From contig NZ_JAJITD010000012.1 in NCBI RefSeq assembly GCF_020880815.1, positions 1 to 64,000 of the forward strand: a DNA stretch of 64,000 nt, read 5' to 3'. The position numbers and the translations under genes are program-made. Source of the DNA: Paraburkholderia sejongensis (lineage in GTDB: Bacteria; Pseudomonadota; Gammaproteobacteria; Burkholderiales; Burkholderiaceae). The notes beneath the pieces are model-generated. The model was not told where the DNA came from. It saw nothing but the letters and a program-made list of their open reading frames with translations, and made no database searches. Below, piece after piece: positions 18,685-27,607 of this stretch; position 1 is the first letter of the stretch, and each line of letters starts with the position of its first letter.

Positions 18685-19452
18685 ATGAACTTCAGCTTGG
18701 AGATTTTCCGCAAGTTTCTGATGACGCCGAGTTCCACGTATCTGCACGGACTCTGGCTGACCTGCGGAATCAGCGCCAGCGCGATCGTGCTCGGCATGAT
18801 GCTCGGGCTCGTGATCGCGCTGTTGCGGCTGTCGCCGAGCCGGCCGCTGCAGTACTTCGCGCGCTGCTATATCTGGGTGATGCGCGGCACGCCGCTGCTG
18901 GTGCAGATCGTGTTCCTGTACACCGCGTTCGCGGCCGCCGACATCTTCCGCTTTCACGATCTCGACTTCGGCGTGTTCACGCTGCCGGGCAACATCCAGG
19001 CAGCGGTGCTCGCGCTCGGGATGAACTCGGCCGCGTATATGGCCGAGATCATCCGCGCCGGGCTCAGCGCGGTCGACCGTGGGCAGTACGAAGCATCGCG
19101 CTCGCTCGGCATGACCTCGGTGCTGCTGATGCGGCGCGTGGTGCTGCCGCAGGCGCTGCGCGTGATCGTGCCGCCGATGGGCAACGAGTTCAACGTGATG
19201 CTGAAGAACACCACGCTAGTGAGCGTGATCGGTGTGCCGGAGCTGATGCTCAGCACGCAGATGGTCACCTCGGTCAACTTCCGGGTGTTCGAGCTGTACC
19301 TGGTGCTCGCGATCTACTTCCTGCTGCTCACCACGCTGTGGGGGTTCGTCCAGCGCCGCCTCGAGGCGCACTTCGGCCGCGGCGAAGCGCACGCGTCGTC
19401 CGGCAAGCGTCTGTTCGGCGGGCAAACCATGAAGCTTCTACGAGGGCGTTGA
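18685..19452 (+). CDS. ABC importer permease, HisM/GlnP family
   Basis: A 255-residue inner-membrane permease with about five helices and the EAA loop EASRSLGMTSVLLMRRVVLPQALR (near residues 131-155), where the ATPase docks. The N-terminal half has the family pattern ARCYIWVMRGTPLLVQIVFLY. Only one permease gene is present, so a homodimer is expected. It is followed one base later by the ATPase. Confidence 0.93.
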   Translation: MNFSLEIFRKFLMTPSSTYLHGLWLTCGISASAIVLGMMLGLVIALLRLSPSRPLQYFARCYIWVMRGTPLLVQIVFLYTAFAAADIFRFHDLDFGVFTLPGNIQAAVLALGMNSAAYMAEIIRAGLSAVDRGQYEASRSLGMTSVLLMRRVVLPQALRVIVPPMGNEFNVMLKNTTLVSVIGVPELMLSTQMVTSVNFRVFELYLVLAIYFLLLTTLWGFVQRRLEAHFGRGEAHASSGKRLFGGQTMKLLRGR

Positions 19453-19453
19453 A

Positions 19454-20266
19454 GTGAGTCAGACAGACGAAATCATTATCGAGGCGTCGGACATCCACAA
19501 ATCGTTCGGCCCGACCAAAGTGCTCAACGGCATTTCGTTGAGCGTCAGCAAAGGCGAAGTGGTGGTGCTGATCGGCTCGTCGGGGTCGGGCAAGACCACC
19601 TTCATTCGCTGTCTGAATCTGCTCGAAACCTTCGACGCCGGCCGCGTGCGCGTGAATGGCCGCCTGCTCGGTTTTGTCGAGCGCGCGGACGGCAAGGTCG
19701 TGCGTGATTCGGCGCGCGAACTGGCGCGGCAGCGGCGCGACATCGGCATGGTGTTCCAGCGCTTCAATCTGTTCCCGCATATGACCGCGCTCGAAAACGT
19801 GATCGAAGCGCCGATCCACGTGCTGAAGGTGCCGCGCGACGAAGCGTTGCAGCAGGCCAAGCGTCTGCTCGCGCGGGTCGGCCTCGCGGACCGCGCGGAT
19901 CACTACCCGTCGCAGTTGTCGGGCGGCCAGCAGCAGCGCGTCGCGATCGCGCGCGCATTGGCGATGCAGCCGAAAGTGCTGCTGTTCGACGAGCCCACCA
20001 GCGCGCTCGATCCCGAGACGGTCGGCGAAGTGTTGCAGGTGATGAAGGAGCTGGCCCGCGACGGGATGACGATGGTCGTCGTTACGCACGAGATGGAGTT
20101 CGCACGCGAGGTCGCGCATCGCGTCGTCGTGCTCGATCAGGGCGAGCTGATCGAACAGGGACCGCCCGAACAGATCTTCACCGCGCCGACGCATGCGCGT
20201 ACCCGCGCGTTCCTGCGCCGCACGCTGAAGGCCGCGCCGGTGCTCGCGCCGGAGTCGTCGGTGTGA
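19454..20266 (+). CDS. ABC importer ATPase, GlnQ/HisP family
   Basis: A 270-residue ATP-binding subunit for the polar amino-acid-type importer. Walker A is GSSGSGKTTF, the signature is LSGGQQQRVAIARALA and Walker B is VLLFDEPTSALDPE, with a downstream switch His (VTHEMEF). The start is GTG at 19454, immediately after the permease stop, which implies translational coupling. An insertion of about 12 residues (LLGFVERADGKVVRDSARE) before the Q-loop matches HisP-type proteins. Confidence 0.94.
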   Translation: MSQTDEIIIEASDIHKSFGPTKVLNGISLSVSKGEVVVLIGSSGSGKTTFIRCLNLLETFDAGRVRVNGRLLGFVERADGKVVRDSARELARQRRDIGMVFQRFNLFPHMTALENVIEAPIHVLKVPRDEALQQAKRLLARVGLADRADHYPSQLSGGQQQRVAIARALAMQPKVLLFDEPTSALDPETVGEVLQVMKELARDGMTMVVVTHEMEFAREVAHRVVVLDQGELIEQGPPEQIFTAPTHARTRAFLRRTLKAAPVLAPESSV

Positions 20267-20350
20267 GCTTTTTCGAAAGCGCGCAAGTCCGCTCAGGCCC
20301 GTACGCCTGCGCATCCCGCGCGCTTCTTCAACGGACTGGAGAACGTTTTT

Positions 20351-21943
20351 ATGCGTAACTTCGAGAAGCCCGGCCGTTCGCTGGCCTTCGCCCGCAACGG
20401 CATGGCGGCGACCTCGCACGCGGCGGCGACGCTCGCGGCGGTCAACGTGCTCGCGGCCGGCGGCAACGCGATCGATGCGGCGATCGCCGCCTGCGCGGTG
20501 CAATGCGTGGTCGAGCCGGGTTCGACCGGCGTCGGCGGCGACTGCTTCGCGCTGTACTCGCGCGGCGGCAGCGACGACATCGTCGCGTACGACGGTTCCG
20601 GCTGGGCACCGGCGGACGCGAGCGTCGAGCGCATGCAGCAACTGGGCGTGAATGCGATCGAGCGGCATTCGCCGCATGCGGTGACCGTGCCCGGCGCGGT
20701 GCATGCATGGACCACGCTGCATCGCGATTACGGCCGCCTGCCGCTGCCCGAGATTTTCGCGCCGGCGATCCGCTATGCGGAGGAAGGCTATGCGGTCACG
20801 CCGCGCAGCGCGTCGGATTGGGCACACGAAGTCGATACGCTCGCGCGCGATGCCGAGGCCCGCGCGACGATGCTGGTCGACGGCGCGGCGCCCGCGCAGG
20901 GCAGCGTGCATCGTCAGCCGCAACTCGCGAACACGCTGCGGCTGATCGCAGAGGAAGGCCGCGACGGTTTCTATCGCGGGCCGCTCGCCGCAAAGATGGT
21001 CGCGCATCTGCGCGCGCACGGCGGCCTGCATTCGCTCGACGATTTCGCCGACTACCACGGCGATTACGTGACGCCGATCCGCGCGAGCTTTCGCGGCTAC
21101 GAGGTGGTCGAGTGTCCGCCCGCCGGCCAGGGCGTGATCGCGCTGATGATCCTGAAGATCCTTGAGAAGTGCGCGGCCGACGGCGATCCGCTCGACGCCG
21201 ACCGCCTCCATCGCGAGGTCGAGGCCGCGAAGCTCGCGTACTCGGTGCGCGACGCGGTGCTCGGCGATCCGCGTCATGGCAAGGTCGATATCGACTGGCT
21301 GCTGTCCGACGCGCTCGCCGACGAACTGCGCGGCCGTATCGATCTCGCCCGCGCGTTGCCGCCGGGGCCGGCGCTGACGCCGGTCGAGCATCGCGATACC
21401 GTGTACATCACGGTGGTCGACAAGGATCGCAACTGTGTGAGCCTCATCAACTCGCTGTTCCATCCGTTCGGCAGCGGTCTGATGGCGCCGGGTTCGGGCG
21501 TGCTGTTGCATAACCGCGGCCAGAGCTTCGTCGTCGAGGCGGGCCATCCGAATGCGATCGGTCCGCGTAAGCGGCCGATGCATACGATCATCCCCGGCAT
21601 GGTCACGCAAGGCGGGCGTGTGCGCATGAGCTTCGGCGTGATGGGCGGCCACTACCAGGCGATGGGGCACGCGCATTTCCTGTCGAAGGTGCTGCATTAC
21701 GGCTTGGACATGCAGGCGGCGATGGACTTGCCGCGGATTTTCCCGCGTCCGGGGACCGCTTCGGTCGAGGTCGAGTCGACGATGCCGGCGTCCGTTTGCG
21801 CGACGCTGACGGAGCGCGGCTTCACGATGGCCGAGCCGTCTTCGGCGATCGGCGGCTCGCAGGCGATCTGGATCGACTGGGAGCAGGGCGTGCTGATGGG
21901 CGCATCCGATCATCGTAAAGATGGCTGCGCGCTGGGGTACTGA
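20351..21943 (+). CDS. Gamma-glutamyltransferase-family Ntn hydrolase
   Basis: A 530-residue protein of the GGT superfamily, which self-cleaves to expose an N-terminal Thr nucleophile. The family start GGNAIDAAIAACAVQCVVEPGSTGVGGDCF is present (about residues 36-66). The likely cleavage site is before the Thr of HRDTVYITVVDKD (about residue 353), and the C-terminal subunit holds the GPRKRPMHTIIPGM motif. There is no signal peptide, unlike periplasmic GGT, so it should be cytoplasmic. This fits YwrD/HpxW-type members, which include an oxamate amidohydrolase. In this operon it probably hydrolyses the compound brought in by the ABC importer. Whether that is a gamma-glutamyl compound or another amide cannot be read from the sequence. 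Confidence 0.85.
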   Translation: MRNFEKPGRSLAFARNGMAATSHAAATLAAVNVLAAGGNAIDAAIAACAVQCVVEPGSTGVGGDCFALYSRGGSDDIVAYDGSGWAPADASVERMQQLGVNAIERHSPHAVTVPGAVHAWTTLHRDYGRLPLPEIFAPAIRYAEEGYAVTPRSASDWAHEVDTLARDAEARATMLVDGAAPAQGSVHRQPQLANTLRLIAEEGRDGFYRGPLAAKMVAHLRAHGGLHSLDDFADYHGDYVTPIRASFRGYEVVECPPAGQGVIALMILKILEKCAADGDPLDADRLHREVEAAKLAYSVRDAVLGDPRHGKVDIDWLLSDALADELRGRIDLARALPPGPALTPVEHRDTVYITVVDKDRNCVSLINSLFHPFGSGLMAPGSGVLLHNRGQSFVVEAGHPNAIGPRKRPMHTIIPGMVTQGGRVRMSFGVMGGHYQAMGHAHFLSKVLHYGLDMQAAMDLPRIFPRPGTASVEVESTMPASVCATLTERGFTMAEPSSAIGGSQAIWIDWEQGVLMGASDHRKDGCALGY

Positions 21944-21944
21944 C

Positions 21945-22358
21945 ATGCAAGCCCATCCTCTTCGCCTGTCTCCTAACGACGACCTGCGGAGCGCGATCGA
22001 AGAAGCGCTGCGGCAACGCGGGCTGCAAGCGGCATTCGTCGTGCAGGGCATCGGTAGTCTCAGCGTCGCGGCATTGCGTTTCGCCGGTGCCGACCTGCCC
22101 ACCGAAATCCGCGGCGACCTCGAAATTCTGAGTCTCGCCGGCTCGGTGTCGCCCGATGGCGCGCACCTGCACATGTCGATCTCGGACGCGCAAGGTCGCG
22201 TGTTCGGCGGTCACGTCGCACGCGGCTGCACGGTTCGCACGACGGTCGAATTGTTGCTGGTGTCGCTGCCGGACCATGCGTTCGCGCGCGAGCCCGATGC
22301 GCAAACGGGTTTTCTGGAACTGGTGATTCGCGGCAACCCGCAAGCCGGTCCGTCATAA
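21945..22358 (+). CDS. PPC/DUF296 domain protein
   Basis: A 137-residue single-domain protein of the PPC (DUF296) family, recognisable by AAFVVQGIGSLSVAALRFAG, the central EILSLAGSVSPDGAHLHMSISDAQGRVFGGHV and a C-terminal TVELLLV strand. Bacterial members are small trimeric proteins of unclear function; in plants the domain accompanies AT-hook DNA-binding proteins. The HLH and GGHV positions resemble a metal-binding pocket. The ATG at 21945 begins one base after the GGT stop, so it is the last gene of the operon and is probably linked to the same pathway. Confidence 0.8.
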   Translation: MQAHPLRLSPNDDLRSAIEEALRQRGLQAAFVVQGIGSLSVAALRFAGADLPTEIRGDLEILSLAGSVSPDGAHLHMSISDAQGRVFGGHVARGCTVRTTVELLLVSLPDHAFAREPDAQTGFLELVIRGNPQAGPS

Positions 22359-22373
22359 ATAAACCGCCATAAA

Positions 22374-22406
22374 GAAACGGCCGCGTCCCTTTCGGAACGC
22401 GGCCGT
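22374..22406 (-). terminator. Rho-independent terminator of the transketolase operon
   Basis: Read leftward, ACGGCCGCGT-TCC-GAAA-GGG-ACGCGGCCGT forms a 13-bp stem closed by a GNRA-type GAAA loop and is followed by TTTCTTTAT. No T-run exists on the rightward side, so it serves the minus-strand operon ending at 22441. Confidence 0.8.
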
Positions 22407-22440
22407 CGAACCCAGCCACGCTTACCGCCGGCTCACTCGA

Positions 22441-23439
22441 TCAACGCAACCACGTCTTGATCGTCGTCGCCATCGCGTTCGTCGAAATCCCATAACGGTC
22501 ATGCAAGGTCGGCAGCGCGCCCGCAGCGAGGAATTCGTCGGGCAGCGCAACCTGCCGGAACGGCGGCGTCACGCCCGCGCTCAGCAGCGTGCGCGCGACC
22601 GCTTCGCCGAGGCCGCCGATCACCGTGTGATTCTCCGCGACGATCACCATGCGGCCGCTCTGTTGCGCTTCGCGCAGGATCGTCGCCGTATCGAGCGGTT
22701 TGATCGTCGGCACGTGCAGCACCGCCACGTCGACCTTGTCGGTCGCCAGCGCCTTCGCGACTTCGAGCGAGCGCATCGTCATGATGCCGGACGAGATCAG
22801 CAGCACGTCGTTGCCGCCGCGCAGCAGCTTCGCCTTGCCGAGTTCGAAGCGGTAGCCGTATTCGTCCAGCACCGCCGGCACGTTGCCGCGCAGCAGACGC
22901 GCGTACACCGGGCCGCGATGCGCGGCGATCGCCGGCACCATCTGCTCGATATCGAGCGCATCGCACGGATCGATCACGGTCATGTTCGGCATCGCGCGCA
23001 TCAGCGCGAGATCTTCGGCGGCCTGGTGGCTCGGGCCGTAGCCGGTCGTCAGCCCCGGCAGCGCGCAGACGATCTTCACGTCGAGATTGTCTTCCGCGAT
23101 CGACTGGTGAATGAAGTCGTACCCGCGCCGCGTCGCGAACACCGCGTAGGTCGTCACGAACGGTTGCGCGCCTTCGTGCGCGAAGCCGGCCGCCGCCCCC
23201 ATCAGCAACTGCTCGGCCATCCCCATCTGGTAGTAGCGTTCCGGGAAGGCTTTCGCGAAGATGTGCAGGTCGGTGTATTTGCCGAGGTCGGCCGTCATGC
23301 CGATCACGTCGGTTTTCGTGCGGGCCAGCTCGGTGAGCGCATGGCCGAACGGCGCGGCGCGCGTGAGCTGACCTTCGGCCGCAATCGACGCGATCATCGC
23401 CGACGTCTTCAACCGGGGCTTGTTCGCAACGGTGCTCAT
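22441..23439 (-). CDS. Transketolase, C-terminal subunit (split type)
   Basis: A 332-residue half-transketolase holding the pyrimidine-binding and C-terminal domains. The pattern FAKAFPERYYQMGMAEQLLM contains the catalytic Glu that activates thiamine diphosphate; EGAQPFVTTYAVFATRRGYD follows, and the C-terminal domain begins at about residue 205. The start ATG at 23439 (GGGAGACAAGC upstream) overlaps the N-terminal subunit gene by four bases; a longer frame reading back into that gene is ignored. With its partner it transfers two-carbon units between a ketose and an aldose. Split transketolases are common in catabolic clusters for unusual sugars. Confidence 0.92.
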   Translation of the reverse strand: MSTVANKPRLKTSAMIASIAAEGQLTRAAPFGHALTELARTKTDVIGMTADLGKYTDLHIFAKAFPERYYQMGMAEQLLMGAAAGFAHEGAQPFVTTYAVFATRRGYDFIHQSIAEDNLDVKIVCALPGLTTGYGPSHQAAEDLALMRAMPNMTVIDPCDALDIEQMVPAIAAHRGPVYARLLRGNVPAVLDEYGYRFELGKAKLLRGGNDVLLISSGIMTMRSLEVAKALATDKVDVAVLHVPTIKPLDTATILREAQQSGRMVIVAENHTVIGGLGEAVARTLLSAGVTPPFRQVALPDEFLAAGALPTLHDRYGISTNAMATTIKTWLR

Positions 23440-24281
23440 GCTTGTCTCCCTGCTTCGAGTGCATCGAGCGCGAGTTGCCACTCGTGCGCGTCGACGCGGA
23501 TGAAATGGTTCTTCTCGCGTTGTTCGAGGAACGGCACGCCGCGGCCCATCTTCGTATCGCACACGATGATGCGCGGCTGCGCGTCGGGGTGATTGCGCGC
23601 GTTGTCGAATGCGCGCTTGACCGCGTCGATGTCGTTGCCGTCGATCCGCTGCGTGTACCAGCCGAACGCTTCGAGCTTGTCGACCAGCGGCTCGAACGAC
23701 ATGATCTGGGTGGAAGGCCCGTCGGCCTGCTGGTTGTTCACGTCGACGATCGCGATCAGGTTGTCGAGCTTCCAGTGCGCGGCGGACATCAGGCCTTCCC
23801 AGATCGCGCCTTCGTCGAGTTCGCCATCGGAGAACAGCGTATAGACGAATGCGTCGGAGTCCTTGCGTTTCAGGCCGAGGCAACGGCCGACCGCGATCGT
23901 CAGCCCCTGACCGAGCGAACCGCCGGACATCTCCATGCCGGGCGTGTAGCTGGCCATGCCCGACATCGGCAAACGGCTGTCGTCGCTGCCGTAGGTTTCG
24001 AGTTCGCCGGCGGGCAGAATGCCGGCTTCGAACAGCGCCGCGTACAGCGCGATCGCGTAGTGGCCGTTCGACAGCAGAAAGCGGTCGCGTCCTTCCCAGT
24101 CGGGATCGTCGGCGCGGTAGCGCATGGCGCCGAAGTACGCGACGGCCAGCACGTCGGCGATGTCGAGCGCCTGGCCGATATAGCCCTGGCCCTGGACTTC
24201 GCCCATCAGCAGCGCGTTTCTCCGAATCCGGTATGCACGCTCGGCGAGCGTGACCGTGTCGTGGAGGGTGTCAGTGTCCAT
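23436..24281 (-). CDS. Transketolase, N-terminal subunit (split type)
   Basis: A 281-residue half-transketolase that binds the diphosphate of thiamine diphosphate. Visible motifs are SNGHYAIALYAALFEAG, GSLGQGLTIAVGRCLGLK and the metal/diphosphate motif SDGELDEGAIWEG...NLIAIVDVNN. The ATG at 24281 follows GGAGTTAAAG. The stop overlaps the start of the C-terminal subunit gene, giving equimolar expression. Combined length is about 613 residues, close to a fused enzyme. It lies downstream of an MFS importer and an SDR, so it probably acts on a ketose (or its phosphate) made by that SDR (inference). Confidence 0.93.
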   Translation of the reverse strand: MDTDTLHDTVTLAERAYRIRRNALLMGEVQGQGYIGQALDIADVLAVAYFGAMRYRADDPDWEGRDRFLLSNGHYAIALYAALFEAGILPAGELETYGSDDSRLPMSGMASYTPGMEMSGGSLGQGLTIAVGRCLGLKRKDSDAFVYTLFSDGELDEGAIWEGLMSAAHWKLDNLIAIVDVNNQQADGPSTQIMSFEPLVDKLEAFGWYTQRIDGNDIDAVKRAFDNARNHPDAQPRIIVCDTKMGRGVPFLEQREKNHFIRVDAHEWQLALDALEAGRQA

Positions 24282-24333
24282 CTTTAACTCCAGTGGTGAA
24301 GCGGGGAAGTGCCAACACGAATCAGCGGTTGAA

Positions 24334-25662
24334 TCAGCGGTTGACGGTTTTGGCGGGCACGAGGAACACGAGCAGCGCGCCCAGCGTGACCGCGGCGGAA
24401 ATAAAGATCAGCCCGGCGGTGGATTTGCCGGTCAGATCGTTCAGCCAGCCGACGATCGCCGGCGAGAAGAAGCCCGCGAGATTGGCGAAGCAGTTGACCG
24501 CGGCGATGCCGGCGGCCGCCGACATGCCGCCGAGCACCGCGGTCGGCAGCGACCAGAACTGCGACGACGACGCGAGAATGCCCGCCGACGCGATGCTCAG
24601 ACAGACCAGCGATGCGCCCACGCTGCCCAGCCACGGCAGGCTGACGAAACCGGCCGCCGAGATCAGCATCGGGATCGCCAGATGGAAGCGCCGCTCGCGG
24701 CGACGGTCGGCGCTCATGCCGATCAGCGGCAACGCGACGATCGCGCATAGATACGGAATCGCGGTGAAGATGCCGACCCACAGCGGATCGGCGACGCCGG
24801 ACTTGCGGATGATGGTCGGCAGCCAGAACGTCAGGCCGTACTGTCCGAGCACCACGCAGAAGTAGATCGCGGCCATCAACCACAGGCGCCGGTCGCCGAC
24901 GAACGCGCGAATCGACACGTGCGCGGTCTTGTGCTCGGCATCGGCGGCGACATTGCGCGCCAGCAGCGTTTTCTCGGCGTCGTTCAGCCATTTGGCGTGC
25001 GCGATGCCGTCGTCGAGATAGAGCAGGATCGCGATGCCGAGCACGAACGACGGCAACGCTTCGAGCAGGAACAGCCACTTCCAGCCGGCCAGCGCCATCA
25101 CGCCGTGCAGCGAGTGCATGATCGCGCCCGACAGCGGACCGCCGATCATGCCCGCGAGCGGAATCGCCATGAAGAACAGCGACAATGCCTTCGCGCGCCG
25201 CGCGGACGGAAACCAGTAGGTCAGGTAGAGAATCACGCCGGGCGCGAAGCCCGCTTCGGCGACGCCGAGCAGAAAGCGCAAGCCGTAAAACGCGGCGGGT
25301 GTCCTGACGAACACGAAGCACGCGGAAATCACGGCCCACGTCAGCATGATGCGCGCGAGCCAGCGGCGCGCGCCGACCCGGTGAAGAATCAGGTTACTTG
25401 GCACTTCGAACAGAAAGTAGCCGAGAAAGAAGATGCCGGCGCCCATCCCGTACACGGTTTCGCTGAAGCGCAGATCGTTGAGCATCTGCAACTTCGCGAA
25501 GCCGACGTTCACGCGATCCAGATACGCACCGAGATAGCACAGCATCAGAAACGGGATCAGCCGGCGGCCGACCTTCGCATAGGTCTTCGCCTCGAAGGTG
25601 GACGAATCGCTACGCGGCAGCACGTCGCCCGCCAGCGGGGGCGCGGTGTATTTCGCTTTCAT
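24334..25662 (-). CDS. MFS importer, anion:cation symporter (phthalate/hexuronate) type
   Basis: A 442-residue 12-helix transporter. The N-terminal region RLIPFLMLCYLGAYLDRVNVGFAKLQM is diagnostic for the ACS branch of the MFS, as are the FFLGYFLFEVPSNLILHRVGARRW stretch and the RFLLGVAEAGFAPGVILYLTYWFP helix. Substrates of this branch are organic acids such as hexuronates, tartrate or phthalate. The ATG at 25662 follows AGGAGACACGT; the longer frame from 25734 has no site. Its position between SDR and transketolase genes marks it as the uptake step of the pathway. Confidence 0.92.
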   Translation of the reverse strand: MKAKYTAPPLAGDVLPRSDSSTFEAKTYAKVGRRLIPFLMLCYLGAYLDRVNVGFAKLQMLNDLRFSETVYGMGAGIFFLGYFLFEVPSNLILHRVGARRWLARIMLTWAVISACFVFVRTPAAFYGLRFLLGVAEAGFAPGVILYLTYWFPSARRAKALSLFFMAIPLAGMIGGPLSGAIMHSLHGVMALAGWKWLFLLEALPSFVLGIAILLYLDDGIAHAKWLNDAEKTLLARNVAADAEHKTAHVSIRAFVGDRRLWLMAAIYFCVVLGQYGLTFWLPTIIRKSGVADPLWVGIFTAIPYLCAIVALPLIGMSADRRRERRFHLAIPMLISAAGFVSLPWLGSVGASLVCLSIASAGILASSSQFWSLPTAVLGGMSAAAGIAAVNCFANLAGFFSPAIVGWLNDLTGKSTAGLIFISAAVTLGALLVFLVPAKTVNR

Positions 25663-25795
25663 ACGTGTCTCCTGTGTCGACCGCAGGCGCGCAGCGGCGC
25701 GCGCTCCGGCCGTCTCCATATCGTCACAGCCCAAGCCCCGGCCTATGCTGGCGGGTGCCCGGCGCGTACCTCACGGCGCTTGGAAGGCGGCGGCG

Positions 25796-26545
25796 TCAAT
25801 GAATCAGCATGCCGCCGTTGACGTCGAGCGTCGTGCCGGTCAGATAGCTCGAAAGGTCGCTCAGCAAGAACAGGCACGCGTTCGCGACGTCGTCGGCGGC
25901 GCCGAGCCGGCCGAGCGGAATGCCCTTGAGAATGTCTTCGCGCATCGCCGGCGTGAGCTTGTCGCCGGTGATGTCGGTCTGGATCAGGCCGGGGGTGATC
26001 GAATTGACGCGGATGTGGTCGGCGCCGAACTCGCGCGCCATCGCTTTCGCGAGACCGAGTACACCCGCTTTCGCGGCGCTGTAGTGCGGACCGCCGAAAA
26101 TTCCGCCGCCGCGTTGCGCGGACACCGACGACATGCAGACGATGCTGCCCCCGTTCTGTTCCTTCATTGCCGGTATCACCGCTTGCGACATGTAGAGGGT
26201 GCCGCGTAGATTCACGTCGACGATCGCGTCGAAGTTCGCGCCGCTGATGTCAAGCGTGCGAACCGGCTGCGTGATGCCGGCATTGTTGACGAGTCCGTCG
26301 ATCCTGCCGTAGCGCTCCAGCGTGAGCCGCGCGGCCTTGACGCAAGCGTCCTTGTCGGTCACGTCGCAGGCGAGGCCCAGATGTCCGGCGCCGAGATCGG
26401 CGGCCGCGCTTTCGGCGTCTTCGCGGCGCAGGTCGAGGACGACGACGCGCGCGCCCTGCTGCGCGAGCGCGCGCGCGGTGGCTTTGCCGATACCGCGCGG
26501 CGACGCCGCGCCGGTAACGATGACGATCCTGTTCTCGAGCAGCAT
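25796..26545 (-). CDS. Short-chain dehydrogenase/reductase (FabG-like)
   Basis: A 249-residue classical SDR with the nucleotide-binding motif TGAASPRGIGKAT, NNAGITQ, and the catalytic Ser-Tyr-Lys set in SSVSAQRGG...YSAAKAG. It has the usual C-terminal DVANACLFLLSDLSSYLTG..LDVNGG. Asp in VVLDLRRED suggests NAD(H) preference. The ATG at 26545 has CAGGAGACAAGC upstream. In this operon it is likely to oxidise a polyol or hydroxy acid to the ketone used by the split transketolase; the FabG label is only structural. Confidence 0.9.
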   Translation of the reverse strand: MLLENRIVIVTGAASPRGIGKATARALAQQGARVVVLDLRREDAESAAADLGAGHLGLACDVTDKDACVKAARLTLERYGRIDGLVNNAGITQPVRTLDISGANFDAIVDVNLRGTLYMSQAVIPAMKEQNGGSIVCMSSVSAQRGGGIFGGPHYSAAKAGVLGLAKAMAREFGADHIRVNSITPGLIQTDITGDKLTPAMREDILKGIPLGRLGAADDVANACLFLLSDLSSYLTGTTLDVNGGMLIH

Positions 26546-26666
26546 TGCTTGTCTCCTGAGTATTGATTGGTGCCCAGAGTGTCGACTGCCGGGGCGCGCG
26601 CATCAACGCGGAAACGTTCAACCATTGCTGAGAAAAATTCAGGTGACGTGGAGGAGGTCCGCGGCG

Positions 26667-27548
26667 CTAGCCGGCGGCCTCGCGCTCGAGCCACGCCAGA
26701 AAACGCTCGACGCGCGGCAGCGTCGCGTTTTGCGGCGGATAGACCAGATGATGGGCGCCCACTTCGACCGCATAGCTGTGGTCGAACACGGGCACCAGCA
26801 GGCCGTCGCGGATTTTTACCGACGCGAGCAGCAGACTTTCGAGCGCGATACCGAGCCCGAGCGCCGCGGTTTCCAGCGACATATAGGAGCGGTCGAACGA
26901 GAAATCGAAAGTCTTGTGCGCGGCCGCCACACCGGTGCGGCCGAACCATTGCTTCCATTGCACCAGCGGCGACTCGGAATAGATCAGCCGATGCGCGAGC
27001 AGGTCGTCGGGCGTTCTGACCGGATGACGTTCCAGGTATTGCGGCGACGCCAGAGGCGCGATGAATTCGCCGCGCACGGTCTTGACCTGCAGGTTGTTCC
27101 AGTTGTCGTAACCGTGGCGCACGTCGATGTCATAGAAGCCGTTGGTGAACGACACGTTTTCGTACGAACACGCGACATTCAACTGGATGTCGTCGTTCGC
27201 TTCCTGAAACGACGCGAGCCGCGGCAACAGCCACATCAGCCCGAAGCTCGGACTCGAATGCACGCGCAGGATATCGACGTCGGCGCGGCTCGACGCGCGC
27301 TCGGTCGCGCGGCTCAGATCCGCGAGCGAACCGGTCACGTCGGCGAGGTAGCGCTCGCCGGTCGGTGTCAACACGAGGCCCCGGCCGGAGCGGCGAAACA
27401 GAGGCTGGCCGATGATCGATTCGAGATTGCTGATCTGGTGACTGACCGCCGACGCGGTCAGACCGAGTTCGTCGGCCGCGCCGTTCACGCTTTTGGTTCT
27501 CGCCACGCTTTCGAACGCGATGATCGATTTGACCGGTGGAATGCGCAT
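26667..27548 (-). CDS. LysR-family regulator, GcvA-like
   Basis: A 293-residue LysR regulator. The helix-turn-helix is residues 8-66 (SIIAFESVARTKSVNGAADELGLTASAVSHQI, then the LFRRSGRGLVLTPTGE wing). The effector domain follows (FGLMWLLPRLASFQ, VACSYENVSFTNGFYDIDVRHG), of the GcvA subgroup. It is encoded upstream of, and in the same direction as, the SDR-MFS-transketolase genes, with a 121-base gap. It is therefore likely the first gene of the unit or a tandem regulator of it, not the usual divergent layout. The inducer is presumably the transported compound. Confidence 0.9.
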   Translation of the reverse strand: MRIPPVKSIIAFESVARTKSVNGAADELGLTASAVSHQISNLESIIGQPLFRRSGRGLVLTPTGERYLADVTGSLADLSRATERASSRADVDILRVHSSPSFGLMWLLPRLASFQEANDDIQLNVACSYENVSFTNGFYDIDVRHGYDNWNNLQVKTVRGEFIAPLASPQYLERHPVRTPDDLLAHRLIYSESPLVQWKQWFGRTGVAAAHKTFDFSFDRSYMSLETAALGLGIALESLLLASVKIRDGLLVPVFDHSYAVEVGAHHLVYPPQNATLPRVERFLAWLEREAAG

Positions 27549-27607
27549 GATGAGAACTTGTTCAGTGGCAGTGGCAGTGGATAAAGAACGGGACGCGCGC
27601 GTCGCTG

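Noticed and set aside
22441..24281. Split transketolase as a frameshifted single gene
   Set aside because: Each half has its own start with a ribosome-binding site, the break is at the natural domain boundary, and a 4-base overlap is a normal coupling arrangement of split enzymes.
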